NCBI GenBank assembly: GCA_965224795.1
Contig: CBDDAE010000001.1
Coordinates: 1,736,001-1,800,000, forward strand
Direction of reading: 5' to 3'
Source of the DNA: NVTR01 sp036480115
Lineage (GTDB): Bacteria > Pseudomonadota > Alphaproteobacteria > Rhodobacterales > Rhodobacteraceae
DNA: 64,000 nucleotides
Part shown: in pieces, positions 35,353 through 45,001 of the stretch
Position numbering within the stretch: position 1 is the first letter of the stretch
Layout: every line of letters starts with the position of its first letter
Made by a program: the position numbers and the translations under genes
Notes under the pieces: model-generated
What the model was told of the DNA's origin: nothing
The model's input: only the letters and a program-made list of their open reading frames with translations
Databases searched by the model: none

Positions 35353-37749
35353 ATGTCTGAGACCGACAAAAAGCTGCTACAATATCAACAGAGAAACCCA
35401 CGCATCGTAGAGCTTTGGAAGGCCTTGCAGCCGCTTAAAACCTGTGTTTCATTCATGAATACTGGCGCGCACCCAGATGATGAAACGACGCCAATGCTGG
35501 CGGCGATGGCGTTGCGTGATGGCATCCGGGTTTCGCACGCTTGTTCTACGCGAGGGGAAGGTGGTCAAAACGCACTTGGCACCGAAATCACCAAAGATCT
35601 GGGTGCCATCAGAACCCGCGAAATGGAGCGCGCGGCGGCGGTGATAGGATTCACCCAATACTGGCATTCCGAAACCCCGGATGACACGATCTTTGATTTT
35701 GGGTTCTCCAAACATGGCGATGAAACCCTTGAAAAATGGGAAGAACAGCGCGTGCTTTTACGTTTCGTGCAAATAATACGGCGCGAACGGCCAGATATAG
35801 TTTGCCCTACATTTTTGGACATACCGGGCCAACATGGCCACCACCGCGCCATGACCCGTAGCGCCTTTCGCGCTGTTGTATTGGCTGCAGACGAAACCGC
35901 ATTTCCCGAACTGAGTCTACCCGTTTGGCAGGTGAAAAAGCTTTACTTGCCGGCTTGGTCAGGGGCCGGGGATGCATATGACGACGATGAGCCACCTCCG
36001 CCAGCAACTGTTAAATTTGATGCCACCGGTGCCGATCCGATTTTGGGGGCGGATTACGCCCAGATTGCCCAATGGTCGCGCCGCTTTCATGCAACTCAGG
36101 GCATGGGCCAATGGGTTGAATCCGGTTTGCCCAGCATTTGGCCTCTGCATCTTGCCTGGGTTGCTAAAGGTGAACCGGGACCCGAAAATACAATTTTTGA
36201 TGGCTTGCCTGACGGGCTTGGATCTCTGGCGGATTTTGCCGGTGCTCCGGAACTGAAACTTGATCTTGATGCTGCCAGTGTTTCGGTAGTGGCAGCCATA
36301 GCCGCATACCCGGACTACCCGCTAGTGGCTAAACACGCATTGACGGCACTGACAAAGGTTAATGTCGCAACCCAGTCCTGCCCCGAAAAGGCAGCTGGTG
36401 AAATTTTGCACCGACTGGATGTCAAAAGACGCCAACTCACCCGGGTCATCGCCTTGGCTAGCGATATTCGCGGTGCGCTGGCTTTCTCAGATGATCACGT
36501 CCGGCCAGGAAATACTTTCAGCGCGCATCTTTGCATGCAGGGGTCGAATACTTCGGTTACGCCGAAAATACTGTTGCCAAAGGGCTGGACCGCAAGCAAA
36601 TGGGAAAACAGCACTTGCCAGATCACTGTACCCCTAGGTGCTGCCACCAGCGACCCTTACCCGGATACCTGGCACCCGGACCGATCCAATTCGCAAGTTT
36701 CGGTACTTTTGACTGGGAAAATCAGTGATCAAAAAATTGAAATGGCTATAGATCCGCTGGCCAGGATACATGTTTTACCGACATACTCCGCAGGTTTTTC
36801 CAACGACCAAGCCGTTTTGACACTAGCAGATATGGGGACAATCACATTCAAAATGAAAGACATCCATCCGGCTGATGCAACCCCATCAATTAGCGCCCCC
36901 GATGGTTGGCAAGTGACTATCCAATCACATTCTATCCAACTTACTCCGCAGGCTTCGGTCAAACCGGGACTGTATGAATTTCATCTACAACTAGACGGTC
37001 ATCCTGCCAGAACTGTACGCAAATCCCATTACCAGCACATCGGTAAGGTTTTCAGTTTCGCACCGGCAATCATTCGCGTGCTGGTCTTAGATGTGAAATT
37101 ACCCGACAGTCACATCGCCTATATCGGCGGCGGCAGTGACCGGGTCGACGAACATTTGCGCAATGTCGGCATGGAAATTGACAGCCTTTCAGAGGCCGAT
37201 TTGGCCAACGTTGACTTGTCCAATTACGACACCATCCTAATTGGTATTTTTGCTTTTCGCACCCGTCCTGGTCTGACAACACGGTTAGGACAATTGCATG
37301 ACTGGGTACATACAGGTGGCAATCTGGTGACGCTATACCACCGGCCATGGGACAATTGGGACCCGGCGAAAACCCCCCCGGCAAACTTGAAAATCGGCAA
37401 ACCCTCGCTGCGTTGGCGAGTGACTGACGAAAATGCCAGAGTCATCCATATGCAACCGGAACATACTTTGCTGAACAACCCAAACAAGATTGGTCCCAGC
37501 GAATGGGGGGGGTGGGAAAAAGAGCGTGGATTGTATTTTGCCGCGGAGTGGGATGCGGTGTATGAGCCGCTAATTTCAATGGCTGACAAAGGTGAAGAAC
37601 CACTAACTGGTGCTTTGCTGAGTGCACGGATCGGTCAGGGGTGCCATACCCATACCAGCCTGATCCTGCACCATCAAATTGAAAACCTAGTTCCGGGGGC
37701 GTACCGGTTGATGGCCAACCTTCTTACAAACTCTTGCGGAAATAATTAG
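35353..37749 (+). CDS. PIG-L/LmbE-family deacetylase with long C-terminal extension
   Basis: Zinc-dependent N-deacetylase-like protein of 798 residues, three times the usual PIG-L length. The metal motif GAHPDDE is at 38-44 and the later HGHHRAM motif around 170. The middle (about 280-590) looks like beta-rich domains of unknown type, and 590-790 resembles a ThuA/class-I glutamine-amidotransferase-like fold (VLDVKLPDSHIAYIGGGSDR, ANVDLSNYDTILIGIFAF). No signal peptide is seen, so it is likely cytoplasmic. It lies ten bases after the ROK gene. PIG-L enzymes remove N-acyl groups from sugars, which fits the sugar-type transporter nearby. The exact substrate is unknown. Confidence 0.85.
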   Translation: MSETDKKLLQYQQRNPRIVELWKALQPLKTCVSFMNTGAHPDDETTPMLAAMALRDGIRVSHACSTRGEGGQNALGTEITKDLGAIRTREMERAAAVIGFTQYWHSETPDDTIFDFGFSKHGDETLEKWEEQRVLLRFVQIIRRERPDIVCPTFLDIPGQHGHHRAMTRSAFRAVVLAADETAFPELSLPVWQVKKLYLPAWSGAGDAYDDDEPPPPATVKFDATGADPILGADYAQIAQWSRRFHATQGMGQWVESGLPSIWPLHLAWVAKGEPGPENTIFDGLPDGLGSLADFAGAPELKLDLDAASVSVVAAIAAYPDYPLVAKHALTALTKVNVATQSCPEKAAGEILHRLDVKRRQLTRVIALASDIRGALAFSDDHVRPGNTFSAHLCMQGSNTSVTPKILLPKGWTASKWENSTCQITVPLGAATSDPYPDTWHPDRSNSQVSVLLTGKISDQKIEMAIDPLARIHVLPTYSAGFSNDQAVLTLADMGTITFKMKDIHPADATPSISAPDGWQVTIQSHSIQLTPQASVKPGLYEFHLQLDGHPARTVRKSHYQHIGKVFSFAPAIIRVLVLDVKLPDSHIAYIGGGSDRVDEHLRNVGMEIDSLSEADLANVDLSNYDTILIGIFAFRTRPGLTTRLGQLHDWVHTGGNLVTLYHRPWDNWDPAKTPPANLKIGKPSLRWRVTDENARVIHMQPEHTLLNNPNKIGPSEWGGWEKERGLYFAAEWDAVYEPLISMADKGEEPLTGALLSARIGQGCHTHTSLILHHQIENLVPGAYRLMANLLTNSCGNN

Positions 37750-37900
37750 GGCAAGGAATCACAGAAATCTGCGGAGAGATTTCGCAGGTTTTAACCAAGT
37801 TATCCTTATCCAATTTCGGTAGTACAACTTAAGAAATTCTAGGCGAACGGTTCTTGTCCAATCCATTTTTGTTCGATCATGTGAAGCAGTGGTATGTATT

Positions 37901-38694
37901 ATGGGCTGGCAACCAATTGTCCAACTTGAAAACAGAATGCCCAAGAACGACCCTTTCAACAACACATCGGGCAATGTTCTGCTGTGCAAAATGCTGAGCG
38001 CTTAGTTTATACATACACCCAAGGTAGAAACGAAGCCAAAGCCGATGCTAACCTGGATTGCATCGCAATAGAAAGACGCGCGGCAGGTCGAAAGCGATAC
38101 GTAATTTACCTTGGCATCGATCACGTAGCTATCGGCAGTCTAGGTTATGCGGCGGCGAATGAGATTTGGTTGCAGTATAAATCGCTTGGAGAATTTCCAC
38201 ATTGTGTGATAATTCCGTCCGGCAGTGGATTAGCCCGTGCGGCTTACTTGAGAGCGCAAAGGAGATTGGCTGGGATGTCTGAGTGCTTGGAATTTGCGTT
38301 CGTCGAGAAGCAAAGCAACAAAAACCCAGGTTCTATGGCGCGTAGATGAGCTTGAAAGAATGCTAGGCGGGGCGCAAATATTTCTGCAACTGATGTTTAC
38401 GTTGATGATAGTGTTTTGGCGTCCGGATACGGGCAGCTTTATCCAGCAGTTACGAGTGCAATTCAAGTAGCGGTTCTTGGCGACGCAATCTTGCTTGATC
38501 CGGTTTATAGTGGTCGATCTATGGCCGGTTTGATCAACCTTGTAGATAAAGGAGCTATCAAATATGGTGACCGGATTACATACATTTACGCCGGTGGATC
38601 GTCGGCGATATTCGGGTACCAAACCGACCTTCTGATCGGGTTTTCGTCCGCATCTGAAGCTAATGAGGTAGCAAAAGCCTCAATTTTAATCTGA
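37901..38694 (+). pseudogene. frameshifted D-cysteine desulfhydrase/ACC-deaminase-like relic
   Basis: Pieces of one PLP-dependent enzyme lie in successive frames. 37901-38002 reads GWQPIVQLENRMPKN and then TSGNVLLCKMLSA before a stop. 37984-38349 reads AAGRKRYVIYLGIDHVAIG, then SLGYAAANEIWLQ and IIPSGSGLARA. The segment CVRREAKQQKP and LWRVDELERMLGG then need further shifts, and 38416-38694 reads SGYGQLYPAVTSAIQVAVL, LLDPVYSGRSMAGL and ITYIYAGGSSAIFGY. The order is that of bacterial D-cysteine desulfhydrases. The N-terminal third, with the PLP lysine, is not recognisable. It sits just before the TAXI-TRAP genes, in a 970-base stretch without an intact gene. Confidence 0.8.
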
Positions 38695-38716
38695 GATCTT
38701 CAAAAGGGAGAAAATA

Positions 38717-39676
38717 ATGAAGTTCATCAAAATCGCTGCCGCGGCAGCACTGGCGGTTACAGCACAAGCTGCAACAGCACAGGACTTTGTGTCCATTGGC
38801 ACAGGCGGTGTTACCGGGGTTTATTACCCAACCGGTGGCGCCATTTGTCGTCTGGTCAACAAAGACCGCAAAGACCACGGCATCCGCTGTTCAGTGGAAT
38901 CCACAGGTGGTTCAATCTACAACATCAACACACTGCGTTCCGGCGAACTGGAATTTGGTGTGGCCCAGTCTGACTGGCAGTTCCACGCTTACAACGGCAC
39001 TTCCAAGTTTGAAGAAGCTGGCGCATTTACCGACCTGCGCGCAGTCTTTTCGGTACACCCGGAACCTGTGACAGTTCTTGCCCGCCGTGACAGCGGTATC
39101 GACAACATCACCGACATTCCGGGCAAGCGTTTCAATATCGGCAACCCCGGTTCTGGTACACTTGGCACATGGGAAGTTCTCGAAGGTGTCATGGGTTGGG
39201 ATCGCAGTGATCTGGCACTGGCAGCACAGATGAAGTCATCCGAAACCGGCGGAGCAATGTGCGACAACACAATCGACGGCTACTTCTGGCTGGTGGGTCA
39301 CCCATCCGGTCTGACGGCTGAATCAATTGCATCTTGCGATGCAAAACTTGTTTCAGTTACCTCACCAGAGATCGACGCGCTGGTTACTGAAAAGCCGTAC
39401 TATCGTCACGCAATCATTCCGGGCGGCATGTATCCCGGCAACCCTGATGACATCCAGACATTCGGTGTTGGCGCAACATTCGTGACCCGCGCTGATGTGG
39501 ATGAGGAAGCCGTTTACCGCGTCGCAATTGCGGTTCTTGGTAACCTGGATGATTTCCGCAAACTGCACCCTGCATTTGCAAATCTTGTTGCTGCGGAAAT
39601 GATCACTGACTCTCTGTCTGCTCCGCTGCACCCAGGTGCGATCCGAGCCTACAAAGAACTGGGTCTGATGGACTAA
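38717..39676 (+). CDS. TAXI-family TRAP transporter solute receptor
   Basis: Periplasmic receptor of 319 residues with a Sec signal (MKFIKIAAAAALAVTAQAAT, cleavage about 22). The TAXI hallmark FVSIGTGGVTGVYYPTGGAI follows, with the family segments RFNIGNPGSGTLGTWEVL and RHAIIPGGMYPG. AAAGGGAG precedes the ATG. It delivers its ligand to the fused permease encoded 90 bases downstream. Known TAXI ligands are glutamate-like or other carboxylates; the ligand here is unknown. Confidence 0.94.
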   Translation: MKFIKIAAAAALAVTAQAATAQDFVSIGTGGVTGVYYPTGGAICRLVNKDRKDHGIRCSVESTGGSIYNINTLRSGELEFGVAQSDWQFHAYNGTSKFEEAGAFTDLRAVFSVHPEPVTVLARRDSGIDNITDIPGKRFNIGNPGSGTLGTWEVLEGVMGWDRSDLALAAQMKSSETGGAMCDNTIDGYFWLVGHPSGLTAESIASCDAKLVSVTSPEIDALVTEKPYYRHAIIPGGMYPGNPDDIQTFGVGATFVTRADVDEEAVYRVAIAVLGNLDDFRKLHPAFANLVAAEMITDSLSAPLHPGAIRAYKELGLMD

Positions 39677-39684
39677 CACACTAA

Positions 39685-39712
39685 CGCGGCGGGGGCTTTG
39701 GTTCCCGCCGCG
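39685..39712 (+). other. intercistronic hairpin after TAXI receptor gene
   Basis: Nine-bp stem CGCGGCGGG / CCCGCCGCG at 39685-39693 and 39704-39712, loop of ten bases, no T-tract. It lies nine bases after the receptor stop and 54 before the permease start. It probably protects the receptor mRNA so that the receptor is made in excess over the permease. Confidence 0.65.
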
Positions 39713-39765
39713 AACCAATCAAAGCGAAAAAATTCGATTGATTTAGACCGGCACAGGGGGCCCAC

Positions 39766-42393
39766 ATGACAAGCGAACAGAACGAAGGCATGACATCTGT
39801 CGCAGATGCAGAAGCATTTGTTACCGATTTAGATGTCGGCGCACGTAATCCGGATGGCTGGCAAGGGACATTCATCGCCGCCGTCGCGCTGATTTGGGCG
39901 TTCCTGCAAGTATTCAACGCCTCGCCCGTACCTGCCGCAATCGCGCAATGGACCGGGCAAAACTGGATTTATATACCTTCGGATGTGTCGCGCATTATTC
40001 ACTTGGCGTTCGGGCTGACACTGGCGACCCTCGCCTTTCCCCTGTTCAAAAAATCTTCGCGAACGCAAATTCCTTGGTACGATTGGGTCCTGGTTGTGGG
40101 CGGTATCGTTGCAACCTTGTATATTGTGGCAAATGCCAGCGCCATTGCCGACCGATCCGGTCTGCCAACAACGGGTGATCTGATCGCCTCTGCCGTTGGC
40201 ATCACCATTGTTCTAATCGCAACGTTCCGCGCGCTCGGGCTGCCGATGGTGTTGGTCGCTTCGGTTTTCCTGCTTTATGTATTCTTTGGCGACGCCCAGT
40301 TCTGGCCCGACGCCATGCAGTGGAAAGGCGCAAGCTTTGGTAAAGCCATGTGGCATTTCTGGATGCAACAGGAAGGCGTGTTTGGCCTGGCCCTTGGGGT
40401 TTCAGCATCCATGGTATTCCTGTTCGTGTTGTTCGGTTCGCTGTTAGAAAAAGCCGGCGCCGGGAACTACTTTATCAAACTGGCATTCGCGCTGATGGGT
40501 CACCTGAAGGGCGGACCCGCAAAAGCCGCTGTGGTGGCTTCTGCCGCCACTGGCCTGATCTCAGGTTCCTCAATTGCCAATACAGTGACCACTGGCACGT
40601 TCACAATCCCCTTGATGAAAAAGGTTGGGTTTTCAGCTGAAAAGGCCGGCGCGGTCGAAGTTGCGTCGTCCACCAACGGCCAGCTGACACCACCTGTCAT
40701 GGGGGCCGCTGCCTTCCTGATGGTTGAATTTGTTGGCATAACCTATCTGGAGGTCGTCAAACACGCCTTCCTGCCTGCGGTGATTTCCTACATTGCGCTG
40801 GTTTATATTGTTCACCTGGAAGCCTGCAAAATGGGCCTTGAAGGTTTGGAACGCACCGGCCCCAAGAAAACTGCTTCCCAGAAAATGATGGGTTTCATGC
40901 TGGGCTTGGCGATATTTTGTGGCCTTGGTCTGGGCGTTTATTATGGTCTTGGCTGGCTAAAACCGCTGCTCGGTGACAATTCCCTGATCGGCATGGCCGG
41001 GGTATTCGTTGTTGCCTACCTTGTTCTGATCAAATGGGCATCCACTTTCCCCGATCTCGAAGTTGATGATCCGGACGCACCGTTTGTATCACTGCCTGAA
41101 CCCGGCCCGGTCGCCAAGACAGGATACTACTACATCCTGCCAGTGGTTGTGCTGATCTGGAACCTGATGATCGAACGCCTGTCTCCCGGCCTGTCGGCAT
41201 TTTGGGCAACCATTGCCATGATTTTTGTGATGCTCACCCAGCATCCGCTTAAGGCAATGTTTCGCGGCACAAGTGGTGGTGAAAACACCTTCAAACGGGG
41301 CTGGGACCAGTTCCTTGACGGTATGTCATCCGGTTCACGCAACATGATTGGCATCGCGGTTGCAACCGGTACCGCCGGTATCATTGTCGGCACGGTATCG
41401 TTGACCGGCGCGCATCAGGTTATTGGTGAATTTATTGAGATCATCTCGGGCGGCAATTTGCTGATGATGCTGATCTTCGTTGCCATATTCTCACTTGTGC
41501 TGGGTATGGGCCTGCCGACAACGGCGACCTATATCGTCATCACCGCGCTGATGGCTCCGGTCATCATAACTGTGGGTGCAAATTCCGGCCTGATCGTACC
41601 GCTGATCGCGGTGCATATGTTCGTGTTCTACTTTGGCATTCTGGCGGATGACACGCCGCCGGTCGGGCTTGCGGCTTTTGCGGCCGCAGCCATTTCCAAG
41701 GGCGATCCGATCAAGACCGGCATCATTGGGTTTTCCTATGATGTGCGAACCGCGATCCTGCCGTTCCTGTTCATCTTCAACACCGAACTGTTGCTGATTG
41801 ATGTCACGTTTGGCAAGGCGGTGTTCGTCTTCATTATCGCGGTCATCGCGATGATGTTATTCGCAGCGGCGACGCAAAACTGGTTCCTGACCAAAAGCCG
41901 AATGTGGGAGAACGCAGCACTGTTGTTGATCGCCTTCACCCTGTTCAATCCGGGCTATTGGCTGAACAAAATCGAAGACCCGTTTGTCCTGACGCCGGCA
42001 ACAGAAATGTTTGCGCTTGCAGAAGCAGCCGATGATGGAGCGTCGTTACGAGTGCGCATTGCCGGGGAAACACTGGATGGCAAGAACGTGGAAACCACAA
42101 TCGCCCTGCCGCTGGGTTCCAAATCCGACGGCGATGGCGCGGAGCGTATCAACAAAAACGCCGGGCTGGCCTTTAGAACCGAAGACGACGGCTCTGTTTG
42201 GACCGATATCGTGGCCTTCGGCGGCTTCGCACAGGAAAAAGGTATCGACTTTGACTGGGTCGTTCAGCGGGTAGAGGTCAAAGCCGACCGCCTGCCCAAA
42301 GAACTGTTCTACATCCCGGCATTGGCGCTGTTGGCTTTGATTTCCTGGCTGCAACTTGGCCGGGCACGCAAACTCAGCGGCCAAACGGCATAA
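39766..42393 (+). CDS. TRAP transporter fused permease (DctQM) with DUF3394 tail
   Basis: Inner-membrane TRAP transporter in which small (Q) and large (M) subunits are one 875-residue chain. After a cytoplasmic N-tail there are about four N-terminal segments and then the DctM-type core (GLISGSSIANTVTTGTF near 270, MGLPTTATYIVITALM near 580, DDTPPVGLAAFAAAAI near 630). The last part (about 740-875) is a soluble DUF3394-like domain ending in one membrane helix (LFYIPALALLALISWLQ). It forms a functional transporter with the TAXI receptor encoded just upstream. Confidence 0.94.
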   Translation: MTSEQNEGMTSVADAEAFVTDLDVGARNPDGWQGTFIAAVALIWAFLQVFNASPVPAAIAQWTGQNWIYIPSDVSRIIHLAFGLTLATLAFPLFKKSSRTQIPWYDWVLVVGGIVATLYIVANASAIADRSGLPTTGDLIASAVGITIVLIATFRALGLPMVLVASVFLLYVFFGDAQFWPDAMQWKGASFGKAMWHFWMQQEGVFGLALGVSASMVFLFVLFGSLLEKAGAGNYFIKLAFALMGHLKGGPAKAAVVASAATGLISGSSIANTVTTGTFTIPLMKKVGFSAEKAGAVEVASSTNGQLTPPVMGAAAFLMVEFVGITYLEVVKHAFLPAVISYIALVYIVHLEACKMGLEGLERTGPKKTASQKMMGFMLGLAIFCGLGLGVYYGLGWLKPLLGDNSLIGMAGVFVVAYLVLIKWASTFPDLEVDDPDAPFVSLPEPGPVAKTGYYYILPVVVLIWNLMIERLSPGLSAFWATIAMIFVMLTQHPLKAMFRGTSGGENTFKRGWDQFLDGMSSGSRNMIGIAVATGTAGIIVGTVSLTGAHQVIGEFIEIISGGNLLMMLIFVAIFSLVLGMGLPTTATYIVITALMAPVIITVGANSGLIVPLIAVHMFVFYFGILADDTPPVGLAAFAAAAISKGDPIKTGIIGFSYDVRTAILPFLFIFNTELLLIDVTFGKAVFVFIIAVIAMMLFAAATQNWFLTKSRMWENAALLLIAFTLFNPGYWLNKIEDPFVLTPATEMFALAEAADDGASLRVRIAGETLDGKNVETTIALPLGSKSDGDGAERINKNAGLAFRTEDDGSVWTDIVAFGGFAQEKGIDFDWVVQRVEVKADRLPKELFYIPALALLALISWLQLGRARKLSGQTA

Positions 42394-42405
42394 AGGAGAA
42401 AACAA

Positions 42406-42843
42406 ATGACGAAATCAATCCTGTTGCCTGTGGACCTGAACCACGAAAGTTCCTGGAACCTGGCTTTGCCTAAGGCTGTGGCGCTGGCCAAGGCCAATGG
42501 CGCAAAGTTGCATGTTTTAACGGTAATCCCGGATTATGGATCTTCCATGGTTGGTTCATTCTTTCCGGAAGGATTTGCCGATAATGCGCTGAACGAAACC
42601 AAGGCGGCGCTGGACAAACTGGTTGCCGACCACATCCCTGTCGATGTAGTTGCCACAGCCCACACCGTTCATGGCACTATCTACAAACGCATTCTGGCCG
42701 CAGCCGACGATAACGGCTGCGACCTGATTGTGTTGGGCTCGCACCGTCCTTCAATGTCGGATTACTTACTCGGTCCTAACGCCGCGCGCGTTGTACGCCA
42801 TGCCAAGCAATCTGTATATGTGGTGCGTGAGGAACTCGTGTAA
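42406..42843 (+). CDS. universal stress protein, UspA family
   Basis: A 145-residue single-domain Usp protein. It begins KSILLPVDLNHESSW and ends with the nucleotide-binding motif GSHRPSMSDYLLGPNAARVV, which matches G-2x-G-9x-G(S/T) only partly. It lies 12 bases after the TRAP permease and AAAGGAG precedes the ATG, so it is cotranscribed. TeaD of Halomonas is a Usp that regulates a TRAP transporter, so a similar role here is plausible but inferred. Confidence 0.92.
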   Translation: MTKSILLPVDLNHESSWNLALPKAVALAKANGAKLHVLTVIPDYGSSMVGSFFPEGFADNALNETKAALDKLVADHIPVDVVATAHTVHGTIYKRILAAADDNGCDLIVLGSHRPSMSDYLLGPNAARVVRHAKQSVYVVREELV

Positions 42844-42943
42844 ATACCTGAGCGTTCTGATTTGTGGGATTGCGCCTTTGGTCTTGTGGTGGAAAGGGCT
42901 AGCTCGGCTGACCCCAAGTACAGCTATACGTAATTTTTTCCAC

Positions 42944-44062
42944 CTAAAGCGAAACCCTTGCGCCGGTTTGTGCAGATTGGGCAATGGCGTGAATGACCTG
43001 CTCAAATTTCAGCGCATCGGCAAAATCGGGATGGGCAGCAGGCCCCCCATCGATGTGGCGCAGGAAAGCAGCGACCTCGATGACTTTGAGATCATTAAAC
43101 CCCAGTTGATGTCCTGCGGCGGGGCAAAATGCGCCGTAGGGCGAATGTTCGGGGCCGGTTAGAATTTTGGTAAACCCCTGTGTGCCAACCGGACTGGTGT
43201 TGCGATAAAGGTGTAGCTCGTTCATGCGTTCCTGATCAAAACAGATCATGCCCTTGGTGCCGTGTACTTCCCATGCAAGCCGGTTTTTACGCCCCCAAGC
43301 CGAACGCGATGTTGAAAGTGAACCCTGCGCACCGCTTTTAAAGCGTACCAGCGCATTGGCGGTGTCTTCGTTTTCCACCTTGGCGTGTCCCCTGCCATTG
43401 GGCATTGGGCGGGTTTTATGGATGGTTTGCATGTCAGCAATCAGGCTGTCGATGGGGCCGGCAATACCGTAGGCCATTGATACCAAATGGCAGCCCAGAT
43501 CGCCCAAGGCCCCCAAACCGGCGTCAGAGGTTTTGGCACGCCATGTCCAGTGAAGATCAGGATCGGCTTGGTAATCCTCATCCACCCAACCGCGAAAATG
43601 CACAATGTCGCCGATTGTGCCGTCGGCAATCAAGGCCTGCGCGTGGGTAAAGGCAGGGTTCTGAATATAGTTATAGCCGACCATGGTTTTCACCCTGGCC
43701 GCCGCGGCCGCTTGCGCCATCTCGGTCGCCTCGGCCACGGTAAGGGACAGCGGCTTTTCACAGTACACATGTTTGCCAGCAGCAAGTGCCGCCATGGCGA
43801 TTTCATGGTGCAGGTGATTGGGCGTTGTGATTGCCACGATGTCGATTGCCGGATCATTTACCAGCGTAACCCAATCATCGGTCGAACGGGTAAATCCAAA
43901 CTGATCAGCCGCGTCCTGTGCATTGTCTAACGGAGTGCTGCACAGCATTTCCAGGCGCGGCGTCGGCACGTCCCCCATTACCGCTTTTACAGTCCCAAAA
44001 GCGAGAGCATGAGTCTTGCCCATGAACCCCGCGCCAATCAGTCCTATGCCAACCTGGCCCAT
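42944..44062 (-). CDS. Gfo/Idh/MocA-family oxidoreductase
   Basis: NAD(P)-dependent sugar or inositol dehydrogenase-like protein, 372 residues. N-terminal Rossmann motif GLIGAGFMGKTHA at 8-20, the family Lys in HVYCEKPLSL near 100, and the C-terminal beta-sheet domain with LGDLGCHLVSMAYG (DxxxH type motif) near 190. It is divergent from the RpiR regulator that heads the inositol operon, and shares the putative operator half-sites. A role as inositol, scyllo-inositol or related sugar dehydrogenase is likely. It may stand in for the missing iolG, which I cannot confirm. Confidence 0.9.
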   Translation of the reverse strand: MGQVGIGLIGAGFMGKTHALAFGTVKAVMGDVPTPRLEMLCSTPLDNAQDAADQFGFTRSTDDWVTLVNDPAIDIVAITTPNHLHHEIAMAALAAGKHVYCEKPLSLTVAEATEMAQAAAAARVKTMVGYNYIQNPAFTHAQALIADGTIGDIVHFRGWVDEDYQADPDLHWTWRAKTSDAGLGALGDLGCHLVSMAYGIAGPIDSLIADMQTIHKTRPMPNGRGHAKVENEDTANALVRFKSGAQGSLSTSRSAWGRKNRLAWEVHGTKGMICFDQERMNELHLYRNTSPVGTQGFTKILTGPEHSPYGAFCPAAGHQLGFNDLKVIEVAAFLRHIDGGPAAHPDFADALKFEQVIHAIAQSAQTGARVSL

Positions 44063-44154
44063 TTTATTCTACCGTTCCGGTTTAAAATAGAATATATATT
44101 CCAAAAGCAAATGCGACTGATCCGATTTGAAGTCAAGCTAAAAGAAAGAACTTA
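44063..44154. promoter_or_regulatory. divergent control region with RpiR-type operator
   Basis: Holds the half-site AATAGAATA (44086-44094) followed by TATTC (44097-44101), a variant of the perfect palindrome in front of the ABC operon at 45002. A further TATTCTA is at 44065-44071, next to the dehydrogenase start. It likely lets the regulator control both itself and the dehydrogenase. Confidence 0.65.
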
Positions 44155-44985
44155 ATGCAAGATTCCAGCGCCCCAAACTCACTGGAAGAATTTCAGACCC
44201 GGCTGGTCAAAATTACCGAGGGCTTGCCAAAACGCCTGCGGCAATGCGCTGACTATATCGGTAAAAACACCGATAAGATTGCAGTATCAACTGTTGCCGA
44301 CCTATCCAAGGCGGCGGGCGTTCAGCCATCCGCATTCATGCGATTTTGCCAGTTGATGGGCTATACCGGGTATTCAGAAATGCAGCGGATGTTTCGCGAA
44401 AACTACGCGCAGCGTTGGCCCGACTATTCCTTCAGGCTGGAAAACCTGCGTGCCAGTGGCGAAGATACACCCGCCGCCCTTTTGGCGGAATTCGTCGATG
44501 CCGGGCGGTCGTCGTTGGAACAGTTGGCGCTGTCAACAAAGCCTGAAACACTGGAAGAAGCCGTTGAAATACTGACCAGCGCCCCGATGATACACATAAT
44601 CGGCCTAAGCCGCGCATTTCCTGTTGCCACCTACCTGTCCTACGCGTTGCAGAAAATGAACGTCCCGGCGATGCTGCACGGTAAGGTTGGAAACCTTGAT
44701 CAAAGACAGGCCATCCGCTCCGGCGATGTTTTGGTGGCCATAACCTTTGCGCCCTATACGCAGGAAACCCTGGACCTTTCAGAATTTGCCACGGATCAAG
44801 GCAATAGGGTCATTGCAATCACGGACGCGTTGAACAGTCCTATGCACGCCATGGGCGCGACAACACTGACTGTGGAAGAGGCAGATGTAGGTTCGTTTCG
44901 AGCCCTGTCTGCGCCCCTTTCGCTGGCAATTACCCTTGCCGTTTCAGTTGGCGCGCGCCGTGGCATGGACCAACCTGACAAATAA
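44155..44985 (+). CDS. RpiR/MurR-family regulator (IolR-type)
   Basis: Regulator of 276 residues. The N-terminal HTH_6 domain spans about 15-90 (STVADLSKAAGVQPSAFMRF, SEMQRMFRENYAQRW) and a C-terminal SIS sugar-phosphate-binding domain about 125-250 (MIHIIGLSRAFPVATYLSYA, GDVLVAITFAPYTQET). It is encoded between the dehydrogenase and the inositol operon. RpiR proteins repress inositol genes in several alphaproteobacteria and are released by sugar phosphates. The palindrome at 45002 is the best candidate target. Confidence 0.92.
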   Translation: MQDSSAPNSLEEFQTRLVKITEGLPKRLRQCADYIGKNTDKIAVSTVADLSKAAGVQPSAFMRFCQLMGYTGYSEMQRMFRENYAQRWPDYSFRLENLRASGEDTPAALLAEFVDAGRSSLEQLALSTKPETLEEAVEILTSAPMIHIIGLSRAFPVATYLSYALQKMNVPAMLHGKVGNLDQRQAIRSGDVLVAITFAPYTQETLDLSEFATDQGNRVIAITDALNSPMHAMGATTLTVEEADVGSFRALSAPLSLAITLAVSVGARRGMDQPDK

Positions 44986-45001
44986 TTGTTGCTTTTTTCG
45001 T

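Noticed and set aside
42886..42950. GGTGGAAA and TTTCCACC as an inverted repeat between uspA and the Gfo/Idh/MocA gene
   Set aside because: The arms are separated by about 45 bases with no compact stem or T-run attached, so a terminator call is not supported.
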